This document shows, in pieces, positions 1 to 8,315 of a stretch of DNA of 64,000 nt. Under the pieces are notes generated by a model. That model saw only the letters and a list, made by a program, of their open reading frames with translations. It ran no database searches and was not told the origin of the DNA. The stretch's first letter is position 1; each line of letters opens with the position of its first letter. The stretch comes from Bacillus timonensis (lineage in GTDB: Bacteria > Bacillota > Bacilli > Bacillales > Bacillaceae_L): assembly GCF_004799755.1 (NCBI RefSeq), contig NZ_SLUB01000013.1:27491-91490 (forward strand), in the 5' to 3' direction. The translations under genes and the position numbers were made by a program.

Positions 1-1023
1 TACAGCTGGTGTAATATCCATAAACGTACCAACGAGTAATAAGATAAAAATGATAATGAGAATAATCCCAACTTGATTATCTGTAATTGATAGTAAAGAA
101 CTACTGATTGCTTCAGGTAATCTCATATAGGACATTACAAGTGAAAATAATGCTGAAGCTGTAATTAAGAAAAGAATCATACCCGTAATTTCAATCGTTT
201 CGATAAAAATAGCTGGCAAATCCTTAAGCTTAAAGTTTTTATAAATGATTGAAAGAATAACCGAATAAATAACGGCAACAGCTGCACCCTCAGTGGCTGT
301 AAAAACACCGGCAACAATTCCTCCGATTACAATAACAATCAATAATAAACTTGGAATCGCACTCAAGATAATATAAAATACATCTCTCGCACTTGGTAAT
401 TGTGAAACAGGGTAGTTTTCTTTTTTCGCCATAAAATAAGCCACAACCATCACGGCAAGACCCCATAGAATTCCTGGAATGTATCCAGCCATAAAAAGTG
501 CCGCAACTGAAGTACCACCACTAACCAGTGAGTACACAATCAATACTGAACTTGGCGGAATGATTAATCCAGTTGGAGCGGAAGCAATATTAACAGCTGC
601 CGAATAAGTCAATTTGTAGCCTTGATTCGTTTGCATCGGTGTCATAATACGTCCCATCGCAGCAGCAGAGGCAACGCTTGAACCAGATATTGAGCCAAAT
701 AACATATTTCCAACCGCATTCGTGTGCGCTAATGAACCTGGCAGCTTTCCAACCAGTACCTTCGCAAAATTGACAAGTCGAAAGGCAATTCCACCATTAT
801 TCATTATAATCCCTGAAAGCACGAATAAAGGAATCGCTAACATTGTAAAGTTATCAATACCCGTTACCATACGTTGAGCTGATGTTAAAATGGCAACATC
901 GAAAGGCAATACAAATAAAAATGTAACAACTGAACTTAAAATAATGGCGATCGCAATTGGTGCACCAAATAATAGTAAAAAGAAAAAGGTAGCAAAAAGA
1001 ATAAGACCAGCAATCGCTTCCAT
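1..1023 (-). CDS. dctM: TRAP transporter large permease, DctM-type (partial, C-terminus outside window)
   Basis: An open frame of 341 codons runs off the left edge, starting at ATG 1023 with AGGTGATC upstream. The product is very hydrophobic, with repeated membrane segments typical of the large DctM subunit, which forms the conducting core of TRAP importers for carboxylates or sugar acids using the Na+ gradient. The conserved DctM-like stretch 'GSISGSSVASAAAMG' lies around residues 110-125, and 'IASAPTGLIIPPSS' follows. The start overlaps the dctQ stop by one base (TAATG), so the two are translationally coupled. DctM proteins are usually about 425 residues, so roughly 80 residues are missing here. 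The substrate cannot be read from the sequence. Confidence 0.93.
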   Translation of the reverse strand, partial: MEAIAGLILFATFFFLLLFGAPIAIAIILSSVVTFLFVLPFDVAILTSAQRMVTGIDNFTMLAIPLFVLSGIIMNNGGIAFRLVNFAKVLVGKLPGSLAHTNAVGNMLFGSISGSSVASAAAMGRIMTPMQTNQGYKLTYSAAVNIASAPTGLIIPPSSVLIVYSLVSGGTSVAALFMAGYIPGILWGLAVMVVAYFMAKKENYPVSQLPSARDVFYIILSAIPSLLLIVIVIGGIVAGVFTATEGAAVAVIYSVILSIIYKNFKLKDLPAIFIETIEITGMILFLITASALFSLVMSYMRLPEAISSSLLSITDNQVGIILIIIFILLLVGTFMDITPAV

Positions 1024-1505
1024 TATAAGATCACCTCTCTTTTTCTTTCTTTATAGGACATCAAACTGTGAATTTGATAGAGGACGATGCATATACCGGA
1101 AACAAGGATGGCGGCATAAACAACTCCCATAGATAAACCCGTTGCCGCTGCAGCTTGTGCGGAAGTTAGAATCACGATTCTAATACCGCCGTAAACCATT
1201 AAAATGGCAGCCGTTAAAAGAATAATAATATCGGTTACAAATTCAATTTGAAGCTGTACCTTTGGACTAAATTTTTCTCTTATAAAAAGAATTCCTATAT
1301 GCTTTTTCGCACCGAACACATAGGCAGCTGACATGAGTCCGAACCAAATTAACATATATCGTGTTAATTCCTCAGTTCCGGGAGAGGAAATATTAAAAAC
1401 ATATCGAGATAATACTTGCCAGGACGATAGTACAACCATGGAGACAAGCAGTAAACTTGAGAAGACGATTAATACTTTGTCCAGAATTTGTTTTACCTTA
1501 TTCAT
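1023..1505 (-). CDS. dctQ: TRAP transporter small permease, DctQ-type
   Basis: This 160-residue protein has four hydrophobic segments (about residues 10-32, 45-65, 85-108 and 125-148) and the WQVLSRYVF motif near residue 29 that is usual in DctQ subunits. DctQ is the small membrane component that pairs with DctM in tripartite ATP-independent periplasmic-type transporters. Its ATG lies inside the end of dctP (8-base overlap), and its stop shares a base with the dctM start. The three genes are therefore a tightly coupled operon in the order P-Q-M. Confidence 0.92.
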   Translation of the reverse strand: MNKVKQILDKVLIVFSSLLLVSMVVLSSWQVLSRYVFNISSPGTEELTRYMLIWFGLMSAAYVFGAKKHIGILFIREKFSPKVQLQIEFVTDIIILLTAAILMVYGGIRIVILTSAQAAAATGLSMGVVYAAILVSGICIVLYQIHSLMSYKERKREVIL

Positions 1506-2496
1506 TAGCTGATGTCCCCTTCATTAATTTGTAAATATCTTTTGTTTTTTCATCCTTTGCGTAAGCCTCATGAAGTGGCTTTACAGCATTGATGAAGGAG
1601 CTTTTATCTACGTCGATAAAATGAACACCCATTTTTGTTTTGGCGATTTCAGTCTGTTCTTTAATTGTTTTTGCCCAAACATCTTCGTGATAGAGGGTAG
1701 CTTCCTTTGCTGCTTCCTGAATAATTCTTTTTTCATCATCGGTAAATTCGTTGTATCTTTTTGAATTGATGATGAGCATATCGGGTACGATTTGGTGACC
1801 GGTATACATATAATATTTGGCAACTTCTCCATGATTGTTACCGACTAGAGCGGTTTCATTATTCTCAGCAGCATCGATCACTCCTGATTGAAGGGCTGTA
1901 TAAACCTCGCCATACGCCATTGGAGTAGGAAGACCACCGAAAGCCTCAATCATATTTACGCTCGTTTGACTTGGTTGAACCCTTGTTTTTAAACCAGACA
2001 CATCAGCAACCGTATTTACTTCACGATCCTTTGTATATAAATTACGAGAACCGGCATTGAAGTAGGTTAAGGCAATGAAGCCGATATCCTCGGTTTTGTA
2101 ATAAAGTTGATCGGTGATACTTTTATCATTCATTTTCTTTTCAAATTCGTCGTAACTCTCAAATACATATGGCAAGCTGAAAATTGAGTAATCGGATTCA
2201 AAACCTTCTAAAGCACTTGCACTTACCTTTGCAACGTCAACAGCACCTGATTGTGTTAATTCAAGTACTTCACGTTCACTTCCCAACTGACCATTTGGAT
2301 AGATTTCCACCTGGATTTTATGATTTGATTTTTCTTCAACTAATCGGCCAAATTCCACGAGGGATAAATGGACTGGATGGTCTAACGTTTGGTTGTGGGC
2401 AAGCTTCAATTCTTTAACCCCAGCCTCTTGATTGTTACACCCTACAATGAAAAATGTGAGTAATCCAACAAGTAATATTAGGGCAATCTTTCTCAT
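1498..2496 (-). CDS. dctP: TRAP transporter substrate-binding lipoprotein, DctP-type
   Basis: Start chosen at ATG 2496, preceded by GGAGGAAGCAGC; the open frame extends further upstream but without a ribosome site. The N-terminus is a lipoprotein signal (MRKIALILLVGLLTFFIVGC) with the lipidated Cys near residue 20. The mature part has the DctP/SBP_bac_7 pattern: LAHNQTLDHPVH, then YPNGQLGSEREVLELTQSGAVDV, and FNAGSRNLYT, a region containing the Arg that binds the carboxylate of ligands in this family. At 332 residues it has the usual length. It should capture a carboxylate-bearing ligand outside the cell and hand it to DctQM. A hexuronate is possible given the later uxaC cluster, but that is inference. 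Confidence 0.92.
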   Translation of the reverse strand: MRKIALILLVGLLTFFIVGCNNQEAGVKELKLAHNQTLDHPVHLSLVEFGRLVEEKSNHKIQVEIYPNGQLGSEREVLELTQSGAVDVAKVSASALEGFESDYSIFSLPYVFESYDEFEKKMNDKSITDQLYYKTEDIGFIALTYFNAGSRNLYTKDREVNTVADVSGLKTRVQPSQTSVNMIEAFGGLPTPMAYGEVYTALQSGVIDAAENNETALVGNNHGEVAKYYMYTGHQIVPDMLIINSKRYNEFTDDEKRIIQEAAKEATLYHEDVWAKTIKEQTEIAKTKMGVHFIDVDKSSFINAVKPLHEAYAKDEKTKDIYKLMKGTSANE

Positions 2497-2518
2497 GCTG
2501 CTTCCTCCTAGAATTAAA

Positions 2519-2533
2519 ATTAAACGGTTCCAT
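2519..2533 (-). promoter_or_regulatory. possible weak cre site upstream of dctP
   Basis: Read on the minus strand, ATGGAACCGTTTAAT matches the catabolite-responsive element pattern WTGNAANCGNWNNCW except at the final C. It sits about 25 bases before the dctP start, within the probable leader, where CcpA could block transcription. One mismatch makes this tentative. Confidence 0.35.
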
Positions 2534-2614
2534 TTTACTATTTTGTGTTGGATAGTAGAACTTATCCTAAAAACTGGAACAATTGATTTGTTTAGAAAAC
2601 AAACAAATTCAACA

Positions 2615-2645
2615 TTTAAAAAGAGTACCATAAGTACTCTTTTCA
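2615..2645 (-). terminator. intrinsic terminator of brnQ
   Basis: Minus strand: AAAAGAGTAC, a short loop, then GTACTCTTTTT. It is a perfect hairpin ending in T residues, a few bases past the brnQ stop and before the dctP promoter region. Confidence 0.8.
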
Positions 2646-2650
2646 ATCAA

Positions 2651-3994
2651 TCATTTTTGTGTTAACCCTTTTATTTCCATGTCGTGCACTGTGAATACCT
2701 TTTTACTAAATTGGCTCATTACCAGTCCGAGTGCTGTACCAACGAGAGCCGGAACGATCCACTCTAATCCAGCAGATGCAAGTGGAAGCATATTTTTCAT
2801 ATCCTGAACAGGTCCAAGGTCTAGACCAAATGCATTTAATCCACTAATTAAGGCAAATACACCTGTGAAAATAAAAGCTGAACCATATACCGTTTTGACA
2901 TTTTTAAAATAACGACTAAAGAACGTTAATACCACTAACATGATTAATAGTGGGTACGTCATTACTAAGAAAGGAACAGAGACTTTTAAAATCTGTGCTA
3001 ATCCAAGGTTTGAAAGCGTAAATCCAACTAACGTTACAATAGTTACTACTGTTTTATAGCTTAACTTTGGAAGTAAGTTTGAAAAATACTGACCACAAGC
3101 AGTCGTTAATCCAACAACAGTTGTGAAACAAGCTAATGTGAAAATCAAGCCAAGAAGTAGAGTTCCGCTTGGACCAAATAAAAGGGTGGCAGCGGAAGAT
3201 AAGATTCCTGTACCATCTGCAAATGTGCCATGACCTGCCATCTTAGCGCCAACTAATCCAATTCCAACGTAAATGGCAGAAAGGAGGATACCTGCAATCA
3301 ATCCAGCTTTGAACGTATAGCGCGTTAACTGTGAGCGATTTTCGATGCCCTTTTTTTGAATCGAGTTTAAGATGACAATTCCGAATGCTAACGAAGCAAG
3401 AGCATCCATTGTGTTGTAGCCTTCTAGGAAACCTTTGAAAAACGCACCTGTTTGATAGTCTTCTGTTGGGTTAAGGAACGGTGTATCAAGCTTAAATAAT
3501 CCAACGACGATTAAAATGACAATGGCAACGACCAAGGTTGGAGCAATAAAGCGCCCCATATATTGTTCCATTTTGCTAGGGTTTAAACTGATAACATAAA
3601 CAATACCGAAAAAGACAACTGAGAAAAGCAAAAGAATGAGTGCAGTATTGGTTGACTCAGGTAAAAATGGGGTAATTCCCATTTCGAACGCAACATTCGC
3701 GTTTCTTGGGATTGCCAGAAATGGCCCGATACATAGATACACAGCCACCATAAAAGCTGTGCTAAATACAGGGTGAACCCGATCGCCCATTGCCTGAGCG
3801 CCACCTTTTACAAGAGAAACTGCAAAGATAACAAGAACAGGTAAACCAACTCCTGTTACGATAAAACCAAGCATACCAGTCCAAAAGTTAGTACCAGCCC
3901 CAGCACCTAAAAACGGTGGAAAAATTAAATTACCAGCACCAAAAAACATTGAAAATAACATAAAACCGATAAATAAAGTGTCCAATTTCTTCAT
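2651..3994 (-). CDS. brnQ: branched-chain amino acid:cation symporter BrnQ
   Basis: This 447-residue polytopic protein has about twelve membrane segments. It opens with the LIVCS-family signature 'GFMLFSMFFGAGNLIFPP' at residues 10-27, which is diagnostic for BrnQ. Family members import leucine, isoleucine and valine with Na+ or H+. The start ATG 3994 follows GGAGAGTAATTCCC. A T-box leader lies directly upstream and gives regulation by uncharged tRNA; its predicted specifier is an isoleucine codon, which agrees with the transporter role. The gene stands alone, with its own terminator. Confidence 0.96.
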   Translation of the reverse strand: MKKLDTLFIGFMLFSMFFGAGNLIFPPFLGAGAGTNFWTGMLGFIVTGVGLPVLVIFAVSLVKGGAQAMGDRVHPVFSTAFMVAVYLCIGPFLAIPRNANVAFEMGITPFLPESTNTALILLLFSVVFFGIVYVISLNPSKMEQYMGRFIAPTLVVAIVILIVVGLFKLDTPFLNPTEDYQTGAFFKGFLEGYNTMDALASLAFGIVILNSIQKKGIENRSQLTRYTFKAGLIAGILLSAIYVGIGLVGAKMAGHGTFADGTGILSSAATLLFGPSGTLLLGLIFTLACFTTVVGLTTACGQYFSNLLPKLSYKTVVTIVTLVGFTLSNLGLAQILKVSVPFLVMTYPLLIMLVVLTFFSRYFKNVKTVYGSAFIFTGVFALISGLNAFGLDLGPVQDMKNMLPLASAGLEWIVPALVGTALGLVMSQFSKKVFTVHDMEIKGLTQK

Positions 3995-4039
3995 GGGAAT
4001 TACTCTCCTTCAATACTATTTTTGGGACAGAGGGACAGG

Positions 4040-4325
4040 TCCATTGTCCCGACGAAAAAACAAAAAACCCCGCCCCTATAATAGGGACGAGGTTTAACTC
4101 GCGATACCACCCTGATTCCGCAGCCAAAAAGGCGCGACGCTCACTAACGTACTAACATACGTGTTCCTTCGTAACGGCGGACTCTCCGTCAAAGCTTACT
4201 TGTTTCAGCTTTGCATCTCTGAGATGATTTTCGGATGGCTCTGAACATCGACTTTCACCAACTGTCGACTCTCTGGGGAACAGAATTCCTATCGTACTCT
4301 TTCTCGTCATCGATTTTTAATATAT
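4040..4325 (-). promoter_or_regulatory. T-box riboswitch leader of brnQ (probable isoleucine specifier)
   Basis: On the minus strand the conserved T-box sequence AGGGTGGTATCGCGAG is at about 4096-4112. It is followed by a terminator hairpin with arms CCTCGTCCCT and AGGGGCGGGG and a run of T residues (about 4060-4097). Upstream lie an AGAGAG box (about 4270) and a GGTGAAAGTCGATG segment, typical of Stem I. The putative specifier loop reads AAAATCATCTCAGAG, giving ATC (isoleucine). Uncharged tRNA-Ile would stabilise the antiterminator and switch brnQ on. The specifier call is by eye and needs a covariance fold. Confidence 0.9.
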
Positions 4326-4402
4326 TGGTATAATAACAGGGAAGTGAGAGAAGGTCAATAAGTTTTTTGATAGTTTTTATAATTAGGAGTTTTGAATAGG
4401 GA

Positions 4403-4436
4403 TGGAGGAGGGACCTTGACACCATGTCCCTATCCT
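4403..4436. repeat. GGGACA/TGTCCC-type short intergenic repeat
   Basis: A GGGACC..TGTCCC segment lies here, and a related one (GGGACAGAGGGACAGG..TTGTCCC) at about 4022-4052. They flank the T-box. Both are short imperfect palindromes outside genes. Confidence 0.4.
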
Positions 4437-4523
4437 AATTCACCTTCAATTCCTCTATTACAAACTAGAACATTTTAAATGAGCTGTTTAATAAATTTTT
4501 TTTCAAGTTTAAGCAATTTTATG

Positions 4524-4553
4524 TTGTTTAACGTAACAGTGTTATGTTACATT
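4524..4553 (+). promoter_or_regulatory. candidate yhbD promoter with dyad in the spacer
   Basis: TTGTTT (4524-4529) and TACATT (4548-4553) are separated by 18 bases. The spacer region holds GTAACAGTGTTATGTTAC (4533-4550), which contains the exact palindrome TAACA-G-TGTTA. MerR-family regulators bind dyads placed between -35 and -10 with an over-long spacer, and the next gene has a MerR-like N-terminus, so autoregulation is possible. Confidence 0.45.
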
Positions 4554-4581
4554 AGCCTTATAAGAAAGGAGCCGTTTAGAG

Positions 4582-5208
4582 ATGAGTGAAGAGTTATTAT
4601 CGAAAAAGGAATTACTTGAAGTAACAGGCATTTCTTATGGGCAGCTTTACAGATGGAAGCGAAAAGACTTGATTCCGGAGGAGTGGTTTATACGAAAATC
4701 AACTTTTACCGGGCAGGAGACGTTTTTTCCAAAAGAAAGGATCTTAGAGCGAGTTGACCGGATTCAAAAGATGAAGGAAAATCTATCCCTTGATGAAATG
4801 GCGGAAATGTTCTCACCAAGTGTAGGTGAAGTAAACCTCAGTAAAATGGAACTGGTGAAACGTGGTCTCGCCTCTGAAACAACCATCAACCTCTATCTAG
4901 ACCAGTTCAAAGACAGTCCGGAAAAGTTTCAGTTTGAAGGAATCCTAACGGTTTATTTGGTCGAAAAATTACTTCAATCAGGAGATATCAGCCTTGAAGA
5001 AGCAAAAATGGTAATCCAAGTTGCAAACGATTATTTTTCTAAGGAAAAACAAAGCTACGGTGAACTGGTGATTGTCCGCAAGCTAGGAATTACAACCTGT
5101 TTTATCGTGCAAAGTACAACAGATTTTGTGATGGACAAAGGAACTAAACTAATTGTCAAAATAGCTTTTACAAATGAAATGGAAGAATTGAGAACGAAAT
5201 TAATCTAA
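4582..5208 (+). CDS. yhbD: YhbD-like regulator with MerR-type N-terminal helix-turn-helix
   Basis: The gene starts at ATG 4582 after AAAGGAGCCGTTTAG and encodes 208 residues. The N-terminus (LLSKKELLEVTGISYGQLYRWKRKDLIPE, residues 5-33) reads as a MerR-like winged helix: helix, turn, recognition helix with RWKRK. The body matches the YhbD/DUF4004 type found beside bactofilin genes in Bacillus. It is followed 16 bases later by a bactofilin gene, as in the B. subtilis yhbD-yhbE-yhbF operon. Its ligand and targets are not known to me. A dyad in its own promoter suggests autoregulation. Confidence 0.75.
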   Translation: MSEELLSKKELLEVTGISYGQLYRWKRKDLIPEEWFIRKSTFTGQETFFPKERILERVDRIQKMKENLSLDEMAEMFSPSVGEVNLSKMELVKRGLASETTINLYLDQFKDSPEKFQFEGILTVYLVEKLLQSGDISLEEAKMVIQVANDYFSKEKQSYGELVIVRKLGITTCFIVQSTTDFVMDKGTKLIVKIAFTNEMEELRTKLI

Positions 5209-5224
5209 ATGGGAGGCGGCTGCA

Positions 5225-5950
5225 ATGGTGAATTTTGAGAATCAAGGAGACTTACTTATTAACGGAATGGGATCTTCCGGTGGTGGTAGTTTTAATAAAG
5301 TTTTAATTAACGGAAAAGGGAATGTGCAAGGGGACGTTGAATGCAATGACTTCACGATAAATGGGACTGGTACCGTTAAAGGGAATGTTAAAGGTAATGA
5401 AGGAAAAATAAGCGGTAGTGGAAATATTGAAGGGTCTATCGAATTTGAGCAATTTACGATTGAAGGTACTGGTGGAATTCAAGGGGATGCCAAAATTACT
5501 AACATGAAAATATCAGGTAACTCAAAAATCGGGGGCACCTTGAAAGCGGAAGAAATAAAAATACGAGGTAAAGCCACGATTGCAGAAGATTGTGAGGCTG
5601 AGGAGTTCAAAGGCACAGGCGGTTTTGTAATCGGAGGATTATTAAACGCGGACGTAATCGATATCTCCATTGCCGGTGAATGTCGTGCGAAAGAAATCGG
5701 TGGTCGAACCATTACAGTCAAAAAAGGAATTTTTAGTTTCCTTAATAATCTATTTAAAGCTGTTTATCCCGTTTCACTGACAACGGAAATAATCGAGGCA
5801 GATGAAATTGAAATTGAATATACCAATGCTAAAATGGTTCGAGGAGATAACGTCGTCATTGGCCCGCACTGCCATATTGACGTTGTTGAATACAAAGGTA
5901 CATTTTCGCAAGACCCATCTGCAAAAGTACTAGAAGCTAAACAAATTTAA
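5225..5950 (+). CDS. bactofilin-like polymer-forming protein
   Basis: The 241-residue product is built from short beta repeats (INGKGNVQGDVECNDFTINGTG, KISGSGNIEGSIEFEQF and similar through residue 160), the hallmark of the right-handed beta-helix bactofilin fold that polymerises without nucleotide. The C-terminal part (residues 180-241) is a shorter beta-rich tail. It lies 16 bases downstream of the yhbD-like gene with GGGAGGCGGCTGC as its ribosome site. B. subtilis has two such genes here (yhbE, yhbF), linked to flagellar assembly; only one is present in this window, so I do not choose between the symbols. Confidence 0.85.
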   Translation: MVNFENQGDLLINGMGSSGGGSFNKVLINGKGNVQGDVECNDFTINGTGTVKGNVKGNEGKISGSGNIEGSIEFEQFTIEGTGGIQGDAKITNMKISGNSKIGGTLKAEEIKIRGKATIAEDCEAEEFKGTGGFVIGGLLNADVIDISIAGECRAKEIGGRTITVKKGIFSFLNNLFKAVYPVSLTTEIIEADEIEIEYTNAKMVRGDNVVIGPHCHIDVVEYKGTFSQDPSAKVLEAKQI

Positions 5951-6045
5951 TAGAACAATGTTTTGTTGATGTCCTTCATTCTTGGTGGAGGGCATTTTTG
6001 TTATACGGGACACGTGGTTTTCCCGGACACCTTGGATTACCCTAA

Positions 6046-6535
6046 ATACCAGGTATTGGGAAGGTGGTGGTACTCCAGCAGCCCTGGAGGTACCCCGCCT
6101 ACCAGATATTAGGAAGATGGTGGTACTCCAGTTGCTCTGGAAGTACCCTGAATTCCAGTTATTAGGAGGTTTGTGGTACTCTAGCTACTCTGGAGGTCCC
6201 TCACCTACCAGATATTAGGAAGATGGTGGTACTCCAGCAGCCCTGGAGGTCCCTCACCTACCAGATATTAGGAAGATGGTGGTACTCCAGCAGCCCTGGA
6301 GGTCCCTCAGCTACCAGATATTAGGAAGATGGTGGTACTCCAGCAGCCCTGGAGGTGCCATGTCTACCAGATATTAGGAAGGTGGTGGTACTCCAGCAGC
6401 CCTGGAGGTACCCTGCCTACCAGATATTAGGAAGGTGGTGGTACTCCAGCAGCCCTGGAGGCACCCCGCTTACCAGATATTAGGAAGGTGATGGTACTCA
6501 AGCAGCCCTGGAGGTCCCTCACCTACCAGTAATTA
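6046..6535. repeat. 53-bp tandem repeat array, about nine units
   Basis: Units start at 6046, 6099, 6152, 6205, 6258, 6311, 6364, 6417 and 6470, exactly 53 bp apart, with a truncated tenth at 6523. A typical unit begins CTACCAGATATTAGG and contains GGTACTCCAG-CAGCC-CTGGAGGTACC, a near-perfect hairpin. There are no unique spacers, so it is not CRISPR. It occupies most of the 770-base gap between the bactofilin and helicase genes. Confidence 0.93.
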
Positions 6536-6720
6536 GATAGTTGATGCCACTCAAGGCCAAACACACTTGAAGCCATCCACTCCCGCACAAAAACAAACCG
6601 CCAACCTCCAATAAGCCAAAAACTCCCCTCAATCCAATTAAATTTTGCACTTCAGCCAAAAGATAGTTAGAATATACAATAGTCTAAACATACAAGTACG
6701 TATAAGGAAGGTATATCAAA

Positions 6721-7893
6721 ATGTCAAAATGGTCTCAATTAGAAGAAATGAAACCTTTTATACAGCAAGTCTGGCAGGAGTCAGGCTTTGAATCACCAAC
6801 AGCTATACAGGAGAAAGCGATTCCTGCCATACTCGAAGGGAAGGATGTAATTTGCGAATCCCCGACAGGATCAGGAAAAACCCTGTCGTATTTACTTCCT
6901 GCTATTCAAAAGCTCGACGAAACAAAAAGTGGCACCCAGATAGTGATCCTGGCTCCATCCCGTGAGCTCGTCATGCAAATTCTAGAGGAAGTCCGAAAAT
7001 GGACGAAAGGCACAAACATCGTAAGCGCGTCCTTCATCGGCGGAGCAAATATTAAAAAGCAGGTCGAAAAGCTGAAAGAACGTCCACAAATCGTTATTGG
7101 TACAACAGGCCGAATCATTGAACTAATCAAACTGAAAAAAATGAAAATGCACGAGGTTACGACTGTCATTGTTGATGAGGCAGATCAACTCGTTTCAAAT
7201 GAACATCTATCCAATGTGCAAAGTATTATTAAATCAACATTAAGGGACCGCCAAATTCTTTTCTTCTCGGCTACAATCTCTGAGCAAACCGAAAAGATTG
7301 CGAAGTCCTTGATGAATAACGCGGAGATCATTCGGGTGCAACAAACTCTCAACCAGGCAAACACATCACATATCTATTTCTTATCTGAACAGCGGGATAA
7401 AATCGATGTGCTTCGTAAAATCATGTTCACAGAACCAGACAAGGCCATTGCTTTTATAAAAAGTCTCGATAAAGTAGAAGAAATTGAAGCGAAGTTAACC
7501 TATAACCATATTGATGTTGCAGTTCTTGCTGGGGAAGCCAAGAAGCAGGAGCGACAGCAATCATTGAAAAATTTTCGTGCTGGAAAAATTCCTTTATTGC
7601 TAACGACCGATGTAGCCGCAAGGGGTCTTGATATTCAGGATGTCACCTATGTGATTCATTTTGATTTTCCGAAAACAACAGAACAATATGTTCACCGCTC
7701 AGGTCGAACAGGGCGAATGGGAAAAAAGGGGGTAGTCATCTCGATCGTCAATTCACGTGAGGAAAGTTTCCTCAAAAAAATGGGACATGACCTTGGGATC
7801 ACATTTAGCAAAAAGGATTTTTACAAGGGAGAAATCGTAGACGCTCGAGAAATGAAAACACCAGCTCCTAAGGGTAGAAAACCTAAAAAATAA
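6721..7893 (+). CDS. DEAD-box ATP-dependent RNA helicase (YfmL-like)
   Basis: This 390-residue helicase core has no long C-terminal extension. Visible motifs are Q motif (FESPTAIQEKAIP), motif I SPTGSGKT (about residue 45), Ia PSRELV, Ib TTGRI, II DEAD in VIVDEADQL (about residue 150), III SAT, IV-V AFIKS and TTDVAARGLDIQ, and VI HRSGRTGRMG. These define an RNA-dependent ATPase that unwinds short duplexes, often in ribosome assembly or cold adaptation. The size and N-terminus resemble B. subtilis YfmL more than CshA or DbpA. The tail ends in basic residues (PKGRKPKK), useful for RNA contact. Ribosome site AAGGAAGG precedes the ATG. Confidence 0.93.
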   Translation: MSKWSQLEEMKPFIQQVWQESGFESPTAIQEKAIPAILEGKDVICESPTGSGKTLSYLLPAIQKLDETKSGTQIVILAPSRELVMQILEEVRKWTKGTNIVSASFIGGANIKKQVEKLKERPQIVIGTTGRIIELIKLKKMKMHEVTTVIVDEADQLVSNEHLSNVQSIIKSTLRDRQILFFSATISEQTEKIAKSLMNNAEIIRVQQTLNQANTSHIYFLSEQRDKIDVLRKIMFTEPDKAIAFIKSLDKVEEIEAKLTYNHIDVAVLAGEAKKQERQQSLKNFRAGKIPLLLTTDVAARGLDIQDVTYVIHFDFPKTTEQYVHRSGRTGRMGKKGVVISIVNSREESFLKKMGHDLGITFSKKDFYKGEIVDAREMKTPAPKGRKPKK

Positions 7894-7926
7894 TTGTCAA
7901 CTTAACTTGAATAGGAGATATATAAT

Positions 7927-8214
7927 ATGATTAAAGTCGTATGTAAAATTAAATTAAAGCCAGAAGCAAGTGTTGAGGAATATATAAAACTGGCTCGAGA
8001 AGTTGTGGAAGAAACTCGAAAAGAAAGAGGATGTATTACGTATACGCTTAATCAAGATATCAATGATCCATCCATCATTTCCATGCTTGAGGAATGGGAA
8101 GATGAAGAAGCATTAAATGAACATAATAAAAGTAAACATGTTCTAGAAATTGTTCCTGAGTTAAAGAAATTACGTGAAAGCACAGAACTTAACCTATATA
8201 AGGAACTACTCTAA
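7927..8214 (+). CDS. small ABM-domain (antibiotic biosynthesis monooxygenase-like) protein
   Basis: The 95-residue product has the single ferredoxin-like ABM fold: an initial beta strand (MIKVVCKIKLKPEA), a helix with EYIKLAREVVEETRKERGCITYTL, then a strand with ISMLEEWEDEEALNEH and a closing HLxxx-type helix. YgiN-like quinol monooxygenases and many proteins of unknown substrate share this fold. It lies 34 bases after the helicase gene, with AGGAGATATATA as ribosome site, and could be co-transcribed with it. The exact reaction cannot be inferred. Confidence 0.82.
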   Translation: MIKVVCKIKLKPEASVEEYIKLAREVVEETRKERGCITYTLNQDINDPSIISMLEEWEDEEALNEHNKSKHVLEIVPELKKLRESTELNLYKELL

Positions 8215-8226
8215 TTTCCTTCAAAA

Positions 8227-8297
8227 AGTTAGCTTCATCATAAGGCAAAAGGACACTGAAACTGTTCCTTTAGGCCTCTTGATGAAGCTAATTTGCT
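8227..8297. terminator. long bidirectional hairpin between convergent genes
   Basis: The outer arms TTAGCTTCATCA and TGATGAAGCTAA are perfect complements of 12 bp. An inner pair AAAGGA..TCCTTT extends the stem to about 65 nt. It sits between the convergent ABM and DUF624 genes and probably ends both transcripts. Confidence 0.7.
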
Positions 8298-8315
8298 TTA
8301 TAAAATATATCCTAA

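Noticed and set aside
5982..6218. Open reading frame of 78 codons
   Set aside because: It runs through the 53-bp repeat array, with no ribosome site and repeat-derived sequence.
6046..6535. CRISPR array
   Set aside because: The 53-bp units are contiguous and nearly identical over their whole length, with no unique spacers, and no cas genes are present. The same holds for 38405-38880 and 55615-55930.
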